DNA of 64,000 nucleotides from Anabaena sp. 4-3 (lineage in GTDB: Bacteria; Cyanobacteriota; Cyanobacteriia; Cyanobacteriales; Nostocaceae), in NCBI RefSeq assembly GCF_001597745.1, contig NZ_LUHJ01000042.1:62001-126000 (forward strand), read 5' to 3'. Below, in pieces: positions 9,244 to 16,917 of the stretch. Position numbers and translations under genes: made by a program. Every line of letters begins with the position of its first letter. Position 1 is the stretch's first letter. The notes under the pieces were generated by a model. That model saw only the letters and a program-made list of their open reading frames with translations. It did not search any database and was not told where the DNA came from.

Positions 9244-10227
9244 ACCCCCAATTTGCGACATGGTACGGCTGTAAGCTCCTGTAGTACCAGAGTCGCGCTG
9301 TTTAAAGTTAATTTCTGGCTTGATTGTCAATAAATTTCTGACCTGCTCTTGTAACTGGTGGATGCTTACACCAGAGCGCAAAGCCGTTTTTAAGTCTATT
9401 TGACCAGTTTCATTTAATAAACAAGGTCTGAGCCAGCCATCCGCACTCAGACGCATCCGGTTACAGCGATCGCAAAAACATTCTGACATTTGACTGATAA
9501 ATCCTAGTGTCCCCTTCGCGCCGGGAATTTGGAAGACATCCGCAGGGCCAGCACCACAAACTTGGGATTCTGTCAAGCCCCAACGCTCGCGAATTTGTTG
9601 ACGTAATTCGGCTGAAGATATCCAACCGCGATCGCTAAATAAATCCCCATTACCAATGGGCATAAACTCAATAAATCTCACGTGCCATTGTTTATCAATA
9701 GTTAAAGCCGCTAAATCTAAAATTTCATGGTCGTTAACCCCTGGAATTACCACCACATTTAACTTTAAAGGGTCAAATCCGACACGATAAGCGGCTTGAA
9801 TACCGTCCCAAACTTGTCGCCAACGAGAACGTCCGCCACTACCAATAATTTTGTCAAAAATATCAGGATCAAGGGAATCTAGGCTAATATTAATCCGTCT
9901 CAAACCAGCATCATAGAGACTCTGCGCTAAAGGTGCGAGTAAAAAGCCATTGGTAGTCATAGCCAAGTCTTGAGTTTGGGGTAAAGATGCGATCGCGCTT
10001 ACCAAATCCACCACACGGGGACGCAGTAACGGTTCTCCCCCCGTCAACCGGAAGCGACGAAAACCCACAGGAATAAATACCTCACGAATTAAAGTCAGCA
10101 ATTCCTGATCAGTGAGTAACTGTTGCTTGAGGATATAATCTAGCTCTGCCCCCTCTGGCATACAATACTGACAGCGAAAATTACAGCGATCTATTAAGCT
10201 GATGCGGAGGTAGTCTACCTGATTCAT
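9241..10227 (-). CDS. moaA: GTP 3',8-cyclase MoaA (molybdenum cofactor synthesis)
   Basis: 328 residues, normal for MoaA. It is a radical SAM enzyme converting GTP to the cyclic intermediate that MoaC turns into cPMP. The N-terminal [4Fe-4S] motif is CNFRCQYC (residues 14-21), followed by the SAM-binding [11 protein letters not shown]. The C-terminal cluster motif is [15 protein letters not shown]...C, and the chain ends in the essential GG. The product is needed for the molybdenum cofactor of the nitrate reductase encoded at 38.4 kb. No other moa gene is adjacent. The start agrees with other MoaA N-termini. Confidence 0.97.
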   Translation of the reverse strand: MNQVDYLRISLIDRCNFRCQYCMPEGAELDYILKQQLLTDQELLTLIREVFIPVGFRRFRLTGGEPLLRPRVVDLVSAIASLPQTQDLAMTTNGFLLAPLAQSLYDAGLRRINISLDSLDPDIFDKIIGSGGRSRWRQVWDGIQAAYRVGFDPLKLNVVVIPGVNDHEILDLAALTIDKQWHVRFIEFMPIGNGDLFSDRGWISSAELRQQIRERWGLTESQVCGAGPADVFQIPGAKGTLGFISQMSECFCDRCNRMRLSADGWLRPCLLNETGQIDLKTALRSGVSIHQLQEQVRNLLTIKPEINFKQRDSGTTGAYSRTMSQIGG

Positions 10228-10346
10228 TGTAAATTTTATGTTTATCGTGTGCGATCGTTGTTGTTTGCCACTGATTAGTCCAAGTAAATACTATCCTAGT
10301 AGGTGGGGAGGCTCTTGAGACAAGGGAGCAGAGGAAGCTATTGACT

Positions 10347-10376
10347 TGTAGAGACGTTGCATGCAACGTCTCTACA
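10347..10376. repeat. 30-bp perfect palindrome
   Basis: TGTAGAGACGTTGCATGCAACGTCTCTACA, written as two arms of TGTAGAGACGTTGCA, is perfectly self-complementary. It lies in the divergent space between moaA and the ABC ATPase gene. A shorter relative (GTAGACGTTGCACTGCAACG) occurs near 41322. It is a dispersed repeat, possibly a regulatory hairpin; no function is shown. Confidence 0.75.
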
Positions 10377-10428
10377 TATACGCCCAATAATATATGTCTA
10401 ATCCCCAATCCCCAATAACTAATAACTT

Positions 10429-11190
10429 ATGCCAAACACTATTTCAATTACAGATTCTCTGGTTCCCAATCCTGCGCCGACATCAGCAATTATTCGACTA
10501 GAAAATATTTTTAAAGTTTATGGCAGTGGTGAAACTGAAGTCAAAGCCCTGAATGATGTGAATTTAGGGATTAACGAGGGTGAATATTGTTCTATCATGG
10601 GGCCTTCTGGTTCAGGTAAATCTACAGCCATGAATATCATCGGCTGTTTAGATCGCCCAAGTACAGGACATTATTTTTTAGATAATGTCGATGTGGCAGA
10701 AATGCAAGATGCAGATTTGGCAAACATTCGGAATAAAAAATTGGGGTTTGTCTTCCAGCAATTCCACCTTTTACCCCAACTGAGTGCTTTAGAAAATGTG
10801 ATGTTGCCAATGGTGTATGCTGGTGTCAACCCTAACGAAAGACGCGATCGCGCCGCCGAAGCACTGACAAAAGTCGGTTTAGCAAATCGCATCAACAACA
10901 AACCCACTCAACTATCTGGCGGACAACAACAAAGGGTAGCGATCGCCCGTGCTATTGTCAACCGTCCCGTTGTCCTTTTAGCTGATGAACCGACTGGCGC
11001 GCTTGATTCACGCACCACTCAAGAAGTTTTAGATATTTTTACAGAATTAAATTCCAGTGGGATTACTGTAGTTATGGTAACGCACGAGCCAGAAGTTGCT
11101 CGTCAAACCCATCGTATAGTCTGGTTCCGTGATGGTAAAGTAGTGCATTCCCACCTCACACCAGAAGACTTAAACCACGTAGCTACATAA
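10429..11190 (+). CDS. ABC transporter ATP-binding protein, MacB/LolD/DevA type
   Basis: 253 residues with one nucleotide-binding domain: Walker [10 protein letters not shown] (about residue 60), Q-loop [10 protein letters not shown], signature [14 protein letters not shown], Walker [14 protein letters not shown] and the H-loop MVTHEP. The [19 protein letters not shown] stretch is typical of ATPases that drive MacB, LolCDE and heterocyst DevBCA-type exporters. No membrane-fusion or permease gene is adjacent, so its partner is encoded elsewhere. It is divergent from moaA, and the intergenic DNA carries a palindrome and a repeat just before the start. Confidence 0.9.
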   Translation: MPNTISITDSLVPNPAPTSAIIRLENIFKVYGSGETEVKALNDVNLGINEGEYCSIMGPSGSGKSTAMNIIGCLDRPSTGHYFLDNVDVAEMQDADLANIRNKKLGFVFQQFHLLPQLSALENVMLPMVYAGVNPNERRDRAAEALTKVGLANRINNKPTQLSGGQQQRVAIARAIVNRPVVLLADEPTGALDSRTTQEVLDIFTELNSSGITVVMVTHEPEVARQTHRIVWFRDGKVVHSHLTPEDLNHVAT

Positions 11191-11361
11191 ACTATTCCCC
11201 CCTCCCGCGTCGGGAAGGAGGTTAGTCTTGTAGGGTGCGTCAGACTGATTAAATGATGTCAATAAATCTATTTTTGCTATCTGACGCACTCTACTAATAT
11301 GCCAGTTACGTAAGTCCTGATAAACTGTTCCCCCTTCCCGCGTCGGGAAGGGGGTTAGGGG
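11191..11361. repeat. Truncated MITE flanked by a duplicated CCCGCGTCGGGAAGG hairpin
   Basis: Positions 11225-11318 match the 123-bp MITE at 12608 but lack its first 29 nt, including the left terminal inverted repeat. Near-identical GC-rich segments of about 35 bp, containing CCCGCGTCGGGAAGG, flank it on both sides (about 11192-11226 and 11327-11361), as if one repeat had been split or duplicated. The segments could end transcription of the converging genes. Confidence 0.65.
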
Positions 11362-11372
11362 GTTAGGTCTAT

Positions 11373-11903
11373 TTAAAGACTAGATGTTTTGCCAGTTTCC
11401 GCTTGCGTGGCAATCGGCTTGACATCAGTGTAACCCATTTCTGAGGCGAGCGATCGCAACACCGAAATTTGCCCTTCAAAATCTAATTCTTCAATTCGAG
11501 TTAATAAATTGTTAATTTTTGCACTACGCTGGTAGCTATCTGGCATTCCTACCACTGTATCGCCCATACCTACAGCCCAAGCATACCAGACGAATAGCTG
11601 ATTATTTTCTTTTAAAGCACCATAAGCACGAGAATATTCTGTATCTTCACAGTTAACAATTTCGCGCATAATCGCTAATTGTTGTTCATCTGATAGTCGA
11701 AAAAAGTCATCGAATAAAAGCGGTGCTAACTCTGGTTCGGCGGCAGTGGGATCGGCTGGAGTTACCGAATCCCCCATTTTTTCATAAACAAAATATAGCC
11801 AAGCTAATTTGCCATCAGTATCTAAAGTGTTAAAAACTTCTACTAACTTTTGAGTTTCTGGGCTGAGAGCTTGCGGTGTTTTCTGCTCGTAACTAGCAGT
11901 CAT
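11373..11903 (-). CDS. Helical carotenoid protein (OCP N-terminal domain homologue)
   Basis: 176 residues, the size of a stand-alone OCP N-terminal domain. Key features of the carotenoid pocket are visible: the LAWLYFVYEKMG helix (Trp/Tyr positions equivalent to OCP Trp41/Tyr44) and FVWYAWAVGMG (equivalent to the Trp110 region). The OCP linker and C-terminal domain are absent. Such HCPs bind keto-carotenoids and quench singlet oxygen or, in some clades, phycobilisome excitation. The sequence differs clearly from the second HCP at 14543, so it is a different paralogue; I cannot assign the clade. The C-terminal ETGKTSSL tail is short and polar. Confidence 0.9.
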   Translation of the reverse strand: MTASYEQKTPQALSPETQKLVEVFNTLDTDGKLAWLYFVYEKMGDSVTPADPTAAEPELAPLLFDDFFRLSDEQQLAIMREIVNCEDTEYSRAYGALKENNQLFVWYAWAVGMGDTVVGMPDSYQRSAKINNLLTRIEELDFEGQISVLRSLASEMGYTDVKPIATQAETGKTSSL

Positions 11904-12112
11904 AATTTTTTCCCAATCAATTATAATATACTTACGATTATCAAAATTAAAGTATTAGCATCTACTGACCAGAGAAATAATTAAAATAATTAAATCTTGC
12001 TAATTTATCTATCTTTGAATAGAGTGAAAATCTCTCTTATGGGGGCTAAAAAATAGACAATCACCTTGTTATGCTCACCACAGCAATTGAAAAATTACTC
12101 AAGGTGTGAACT

Positions 12113-12493
12113 ATGCCTGATGAAGTGAAGCCTAATTCCGTTGAAGCTCCTACCCATGACGCAAAATTAGCGGCTGAAAGGATAGCTAGTGGTGCAGAAA
12201 AAACACCAATGGTTGATTATGAAGCTGACTATGCAGCAGCACAAGAATTGAGTGTTAGTGAAATTGATCGCACAGGCGAAGGTGCAAATGCTGCAAAAGC
12301 GGCGACTCAATCTAAATATGAAATTCCTCAGCCAGAAGAAACCACTACTCCAGCACAAGCAACGGGTAATCCTGATGATTATTTAGAGTTAGCTAAGGAA
12401 GTTGGAGCTTCCAAGGATGAAGCTGTCACTAGCGTCAATGATGATTTAGTACAAAAAGCTTTGAAAAAAGGTAAACCTAAAAATAGTCATTAG
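12113..12493 (+). CDS. Acidic hypothetical protein, 126 aa
   Basis: A small Ala/Glu-rich protein without Cys or Trp and with little predicted hydrophobic core (MPDEVKPNSVEAPTHDAK... and repeated AKAATQ/PEETTTP segments). It is likely disordered. Codon usage and an AAGGTG ribosome-binding site 7 nt before the ATG support expression. The last codons (K-N-S-H-stop) run into a TAGTCATTAGTCAT heptamer array, so the array supplies the stop. I do not recognise the family. It lies between two MITE copies. Confidence 0.6.
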   Translation: MPDEVKPNSVEAPTHDAKLAAERIASGAEKTPMVDYEADYAAAQELSVSEIDRTGEGANAAKAATQSKYEIPQPEETTTPAQATGNPDDYLELAKEVGASKDEAVTSVNDDLVQKALKKGKPKNSH

Positions 12494-12510
12494 TCATTAG
12501 TCATTAGTCT
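12484..12510. repeat. TAGTCAT heptamer array
   Basis: Three to four heptamers overlap the 3' end of the upstream gene, followed by a CTTCCTCCG tract (about 12513-12540). Confidence 0.7.
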
Positions 12511-12607
12511 CTCTCCTCCGCTTCCTCCGCTTCCTCCACTCCCCTGCTTCCTAATAGTATCCAGTCCCCATCATGCGGTGCGTTGCTTTAACGCACCCTA
12601 CAATTTT

Positions 12608-12730
12608 AGGACTTACGCAAATGTCACACTCAATATGTCTTGTAGGGTGCGTCAGACGGCTTAAATGCTGTCAATAAACAGATTGTTGATATCTGACGCA
12701 CCCTACTATTATGCCAGTTGCGTAAGTCCT
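12608..12730. mobile_element. 123-bp MITE with 13-bp terminal inverted repeats (copy A)
   Basis: The ends AGGACTTACGCAA and TTGCGTAAGTCCT are perfect inverted repeats. Inside is a second inverted pair, TGTAGGGTGCGTCAGA and TCTGACGCACCCTA, around an AT-rich loop. There is no coding capacity. A second full copy of exactly the same length is at 28767-28889 and a truncated copy at 11225-11318. Such elements are mobilised in trans by a transposase not present here. Confidence 0.85.
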
Positions 12731-12740
12731 GAATTTGTTA

Positions 12741-13376
12741 TTAGCACTTTTTAATTACTGGTAATAACTCACTAGGTTGATGAATTAAAAAGTCTGGATT
12801 TTGTTTGGCTAATATTTCAGGAGAATTAAAGCCCCAAGTTACAGCAATTACTTTGATTTTAGCTTTTTTTGAGGCTTCTATATCTCTGGTTTCGTCGCCT
12901 ACATAAATCACAAACTGAGTTTTGATTTGTTTTTGCTTGAGTACATTATTAATGATGGTAGTTTTGCCAAAAATAGTTACTCCTGAATAGATAAACTCAA
13001 AATAACTATCTAATTGATGGCTTTTCAGAAACGCTGTGACATTATCCTGGGAATTAGATGTAATAATTCCCAACTTATAGCCATGAATTTGTAACTCTTC
13101 TAGTGCCTCTTTCATTCCAGGAATGGGTTTCAATTCCTGGATTTTATTTTTTAATTCTGTCTTAACTTTTTTGACTAGAAAAGGGATTTTGAAGACAGAA
13201 ATTCCTGAATATTTAATGATTTCTCTAGATGATAAATTTCTCAGGAGTTTCAACTCTTCTGGCGTAATTTGGACATAACCAAAATCTACGGCTAAACGAT
13301 TGGCAATACTTACAAGCGCATCTACAGTATCCGCAATCGTGCCATCAAAATCAAAGATAATCACTTTCTGGGTCAT
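12741..13376 (-). CDS. HAD-superfamily hydrolase, phosphoglycolate-phosphatase-like
   Basis: 211 residues from the chosen ATG at 13376 (MTQKVIIFDFDGTIAD); the in-frame start at 13412 would only add a poorly conserved leader. HAD motif I is FDFDGTIAD, motif II is GIITSNS (Ser near residue 100), motif III Lys is in FGKTTII, and motif IV is YVGDETRDIE. A helical cap domain of the Gph/PPase type lies between motifs I and II. The physiological substrate is uncertain. It overlaps the 3' end of queG by 26 bp on the same strand, suggesting translational coupling. Confidence 0.88.
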   Translation of the reverse strand: MTQKVIIFDFDGTIADTVDALVSIANRLAVDFGYVQITPEELKLLRNLSSREIIKYSGISVFKIPFLVKKVKTELKNKIQELKPIPGMKEALEELQIHGYKLGIITSNSQDNVTAFLKSHQLDSYFEFIYSGVTIFGKTTIINNVLKQKQIKTQFVIYVGDETRDIEASKKAKIKVIAVTWGFNSPEILAKQNPDFLIHQPSELLPVIKKC

Positions 13377-14325
13377 TACTTTGTTGGGATGCGTCAAGAT
13401 TAGCACGGGCATTTCGTCTTAACATTTCCGGCTTTATCCGTCGTAATGCTGAAGCCGGAAATCTTCTATCCCACTCCTCATTAGAGATTTGCGCTAATTC
13501 TACCAGTTTTGGGGCAATATTTTCAGGATAAGGTTGAAAATCTGCCACGTCTGTTGTTTGAGCAAAACGTTGATTCCAAGGACAAACATCTTGGCAAATA
13601 TCGCAACCAGCTACCCAGCCTTGCAGATGGGGTGTAATTTCTGCTGGTAATGTTTCTGCCCGATTCTCTATCGTATGATAAGCTATGCAACGATTAGCAT
13701 CAACTACAAAGGGTTGGGTAATTGCACCTGTAGGACAAGCTTCTATGCAACGAGTACAGCTACCGCAGTGTTCGGTATGGGGGCGATCGCTCTCTAGTTC
13801 CAGATTTGTCAACACCTCACCCAAAAATACCCAAGAGCCATACTCTCTAGTAATTACATTACCATTTTTCGCAATCCATCCAATCCCGGCTCGTTGCGCC
13901 CAGACTTTATCTTGAATCGGGCCTGTATCTGCATAGTATCGAGCTTGAATACTTGAATCTAGTGATTCTAACCAGCTAGTTAGTGCTTTGAGTCGCTTGT
14001 GCATCACCTTATGATAATCTCTCCCCCAGCCATAACGGGAGATTTTAGCGTATTCTTCGCCTTCCGGGCGTTGGTGTGGGGTGTAGTAATTCATCGCCAC
14101 ACACACAAGCGATCGCGCCTCTGACATCACCAAACTAACATCCTGACGCTTCGGGTTCGCCATCCACGCCATATCCGCATGATAACCCAGCCTTATCCAT
14201 GCTTGCAGCCTCTCGGCTTCTGTATTCTTACCTTGATCTACAGCAGCAATCCCAACTTGATGAAAACCCAACTCTTTGGCCTTTTCTTTTACCACACTGC
14301 TGTTAACTATGGAACCGGGCTGCAT
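13351..14325 (-). CDS. queG: Epoxyqueuosine reductase QueG
   Basis: 324 residues. It reduces epoxyqueuosine to queuosine in tRNA using cobalamin and two [4Fe-4S] clusters. The cluster motifs CGSCTRCIEACP (about residue 190) and CDICQDVCPWN (about residue 240) are intact, and the N-terminal half has the DUF1730-type region (YHADMAWMANPKRQDV). I chose the ATG at 14325 (MQPGSIVNSS) since the extension to 14382 is not family-like; a start a few codons further downstream is possible. It is followed by the overlapping HAD phosphatase gene. Confidence 0.93.
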   Translation of the reverse strand: MQPGSIVNSSVVKEKAKELGFHQVGIAAVDQGKNTEAERLQAWIRLGYHADMAWMANPKRQDVSLVMSEARSLVCVAMNYYTPHQRPEGEEYAKISRYGWGRDYHKVMHKRLKALTSWLESLDSSIQARYYADTGPIQDKVWAQRAGIGWIAKNGNVITREYGSWVFLGEVLTNLELESDRPHTEHCGSCTRCIEACPTGAITQPFVVDANRCIAYHTIENRAETLPAEITPHLQGWVAGCDICQDVCPWNQRFAQTTDVADFQPYPENIAPKLVELAQISNEEWDRRFPASALRRIKPEMLRRNARANLDASQQSNDPESDYL

Positions 14326-14542
14326 TTGTATCACACAATTTTGCCAAAATGGCGGCACTCCTATTATACATAAGGTATTCAAGAATGAAGTTCAATATTT
14401 ACTACCCCTATCATTTGTAAATTTTATTTGCCATTTGTAAATAAATGATGCAACATAGAGACAAGAGGTCAAGCAAGCTCAAAGTGATGCAACCTCCTAA
14501 CGAAAACACAGCCCACTTATACACATAGACTGTGGTGCAATC

Positions 14543-15061
14543 ATGACATTCACTTCTGATTCCTCTTCAATTCGCCTGTCTCAAGCTGTTAACGGTATCC
14601 AGACTGGTGATGCTGTTGCTGCCACCACTGCTGTATTTCAAAGCCTCAGCGTAGATGACCAATTAGCAGTGTTATGGTACGCTTACACAGAAATGGGTCG
14701 TTCAATTACACCTGCTGCTACAGGTGCTGCTCGTTTACAGTTAGCAGAAGGTTTGTTAAATCAAATTAAGCAAATGTCTCACGCAGAGCAACTAGAAGTC
14801 ATGCGTGACTTAGCTGCTAAGAGAAATACCCAATTTACTCGCTCCTACGGTATTTTCAGCGCGAATACAAAGCTAGCTTTCTGGTACGAATTATCAGAAT
14901 TAATGGTCAAAGGTTTTGTTATCCCTGTCCCCACAGGCTATAAAATCTCTCGTGATGGTTCTCAGGTACTAGAAGCACTCAAGCAACTAGACTTTGGGCA
15001 ACAAATCACAGTTTTGCGTCGAGTAGTGTCTGATATGGGTGTTGATCCCTTAGCTGATTAA
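14543..15061 (+). CDS. Helical carotenoid protein, paired with CTDH
   Basis: 172 residues, a stand-alone OCP N-terminal-domain homologue. Carotenoid-binding positions are present in AVLWYAYTEMG and KLAFWYELSELM, and the chain ends after the last NTD helix (RRVVSDMGVDP). A CTDH gene follows 182 bp downstream on the same strand. In Anabaena PCC 7120 the HCP encoded next to CTDH is HCP4, the paralogue able to quench phycobilisomes, so this is its likely orthologue; that assignment is inferred from context. CTDH delivers carotenoid to such HCPs. Confidence 0.92.
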   Translation: MTFTSDSSSIRLSQAVNGIQTGDAVAATTAVFQSLSVDDQLAVLWYAYTEMGRSITPAATGAARLQLAEGLLNQIKQMSHAEQLEVMRDLAAKRNTQFTRSYGIFSANTKLAFWYELSELMVKGFVIPVPTGYKISRDGSQVLEALKQLDFGQQITVLRRVVSDMGVDPLAD

Positions 15062-15243
15062 TGGGCTATCAATATCTTTCCAACCTCAATGTCACACCTG
15101 TTTTAGTTCCCAGATGATGAGTCTGGGAACAAATTCTTCCCTAAGTAAGACTGTCTGTTATGGGTATACATCCCAATAGCAGCTTTTTTTATATCTAAGC
15201 TTCGATTTTAATTGATGTTCAGCTAGCGTAATGAGGTAATTTG

Positions 15244-15672
15244 ATGAGAGCAGCTGAATCTTTATCCAGTGCGTCCAACAGTGTGAATGCCATCCCAGGA
15301 ATCACAGAACCTACCATCCTGGAGTATTTCGCCACCTTAAACGCCGGAGATTTTCTAGCAACTGGGGCTTTGTTTGCAGCAGAAGGTGTGATGTATCCAC
15401 CCTTTGAATCTGGTATTGTCGGGGTAGATGCGATCGCTACTTATTTACAACAAGAAGCTCAAGACATCAAAGCTGATCCCCAGCAAGGAATCACTGAACC
15501 CTGGGAAAATCATCACATCCAAGTCCAAGTTACGGGCAAAGCACAGACTTCTTGGTGTGGTGTTAACGTCCTATGGATATTTATCCTCAACGAACACAAG
15601 CAAATTACCGAGGCTAAAATCAAACTTTTAGCTTCTCCCCAAGAATTATTAGCTTTGCGCCGTGAATCATAA
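15244..15672 (+). CDS. CTDH, OCP C-terminal-domain homologue (carotenoid carrier)
   Basis: 142 residues from ATG 15244 (a TTG lies just before it). It is an NTF2-fold protein: EYFATLNAGDFLATGALFA at residues 28-46, the YPPFESGIVG strand with Tyr51 (equivalent to OCP Tyr201) and Trp111 in VNVLWIFIL (equivalent to Trp288), the two ketocarotenoid hydrogen-bond donors. Cys105 in TSWCGVN corresponds to the Cys that forms a regulatory disulfide in the Anabaena protein. It shuttles carotenoid from membranes to HCP/OCP. It lies directly behind an HCP gene. Confidence 0.92.
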   Translation: MRAAESLSSASNSVNAIPGITEPTILEYFATLNAGDFLATGALFAAEGVMYPPFESGIVGVDAIATYLQQEAQDIKADPQQGITEPWENHHIQVQVTGKAQTSWCGVNVLWIFILNEHKQITEAKIKLLASPQELLALRRES

Positions 15673-15679
15673 CTATTTC

Positions 15680-16129
15680 CTATTGAGGAGTCACCATTGC
15701 GGCTTGCAAAGAGCGCATTAATAATTTTCTACCCAACTCAACGTCTGATGGCGCACATTGCCAATCTGGGTGTGCTGTCATCAACAAACTATCTAAAGTT
15801 TCTTGGTCAAACAAATGCCAAACCAAAGCACCATTGATTTCCGCTTCTAAGGCATAGCAGTTAGAACCAACACAGTGAATTGTCACAACACTGGCTACCC
15901 TAGCCACAGTCATTTTTTCTCCTGGTTGGAGATTGCGGAACTCACGCATAAACTGCTTCAGTTTACTCATGGAAGAAACCATCAAACCAGGCAGACCTAT
16001 GATTGACTTTTGATCTCCATTCACTGCTAGCCAGTAATGACGACTGGGATCAATTCCCTCCAACCAGTGGGAATCATCAAGACGATAGCGTGGTGATAAG
16101 CAAAATAAGTCTTTCATAGGTGCAATCAT
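15680..16129 (-). CDS. Conserved cyanobacterial hypothetical protein, 149 aa
   Basis: A soluble protein convergent with CTDH, with only 7 bp between the stop codons. It has a mixed alpha/beta look (HYWLAVNGDQKSIIGLPG, TVARVASVVTIHCVG) and two central Cys. I do not recognise a named family. The closeness to HCP/CTDH may be coincidental. ATG 16129 or the internal ATG 16117 could be the start. Confidence 0.65.
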   Translation of the reverse strand: MIAPMKDLFCLSPRYRLDDSHWLEGIDPSRHYWLAVNGDQKSIIGLPGLMVSSMSKLKQFMREFRNLQPGEKMTVARVASVVTIHCVGSNCYALEAEINGALVWHLFDQETLDSLLMTAHPDWQCAPSDVELGRKLLMRSLQAAMVTPQ

Positions 16130-16392
16130 GAATTCGACTTGGATTTAGGGACATTTCCCACTGCTTCACGTAGCAATCCGACAACGTGAATGCCAGCTTA
16201 CTATTTAAGTATTGAATAATTATCTGTAATAGATCAAATAAAATTAGCAAAAGTTAGCAATAGTGTTAAGTTTTATCAATTAGTGGTATTGTGTTGATAT
16301 GGGAGTATATTTCAGTATATATACAGATTTCCCCAAATAAAAAGACCCTTGCCTACAATTGGAAAAGGGTTCTCAGGTAATTATTCTGAATA

Positions 16393-16454
16393 AAAAAATA
16401 CTCCACATCACCTGATAAATACCTGGTTTCGTCTCCAAGTATTTGATGAGGTGC
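16393..16454 (-). terminator. Intrinsic terminator after the SpoIIE/anti-sigma pair
   Basis: A long imperfect inverted repeat (arms 16410-16427 and 16436-16454, about 16 of 18 pairs) lies just downstream of the minus-strand stop at 16477. On that strand it is followed by a run of seven Ts (16393-16399). A second smaller stem, ACCCTT...AAGGGT, is at about 16346-16371. Confidence 0.7.
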
Positions 16455-16476
16455 AAAATTCTTTATGAAAATCAAA

Positions 16477-16914
16477 CTAAACTGCCAGTTCTTGCGCTAG
16501 TTCTGGTATCCTAGCTTCTAACTTGAGACAGTTAGCACCATTAACGTGTAACTGGTATTCCACCTTATCCATCAACCGACTCATAATTAGCCATCCATAA
16601 CCACCTTCTTGTTTGTCTACAGGATTAGGTGGAAAATAATCAGACACATCAAAACCAGTACCATAGTCCCAAACTTCTAAAGCCAAATCTCGCTCTTTGA
16701 GTTCCAAACGCAGCAAAATGGGGATACTAGACTTCTGCTGGTGAGCATGGCGGACTACGTTGGAGTATGCTTCTACTAACGCTAGGCGAAAACGGCTCGA
16801 CTGTCTAGACCAATCAACAGAATCTCCTAGCTGGACTTTCAAGCATCCCAGCAACCAGTTTTCGACGATGTTTAAATAATTCAAGTCACTTGGAACATGA
16901 AGTTCACTTTTCAT
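16477..16914 (-). CDS. Anti-sigma-factor-type serine/threonine kinase (RsbW-like HATPase)
   Basis: 145 residues with the GHKL ATPase fold: N-box LALVEAYSNVVRHAH (about residue 50), G1 motif VWDYGTGFDVSDY (about 85) and G2-like GGYGWLIMSRLMD (about 110). Proteins of this class phosphorylate STAS-domain antagonists or hold sigma factors. The start is 3 bp after the stop of the upstream REC-GAF-PP2C gene, so the two form an operon and probably a partner-switch module. No STAS protein is encoded next to them. Confidence 0.88.
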   Translation of the reverse strand: MKSELHVPSDLNYLNIVENWLLGCLKVQLGDSVDWSRQSSRFRLALVEAYSNVVRHAHQQKSSIPILLRLELKERDLALEVWDYGTGFDVSDYFPPNPVDKQEGGYGWLIMSRLMDKVEYQLHVNGANCLKLEARIPELAQELAV

Positions 16915-16917
16915 CTG

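Noticed and set aside
10181-10408. 75-codon minus-strand ORF at the moaA start
   Set aside because: It overlaps the conserved moaA N-terminus in another frame and runs into the palindrome and repeats.
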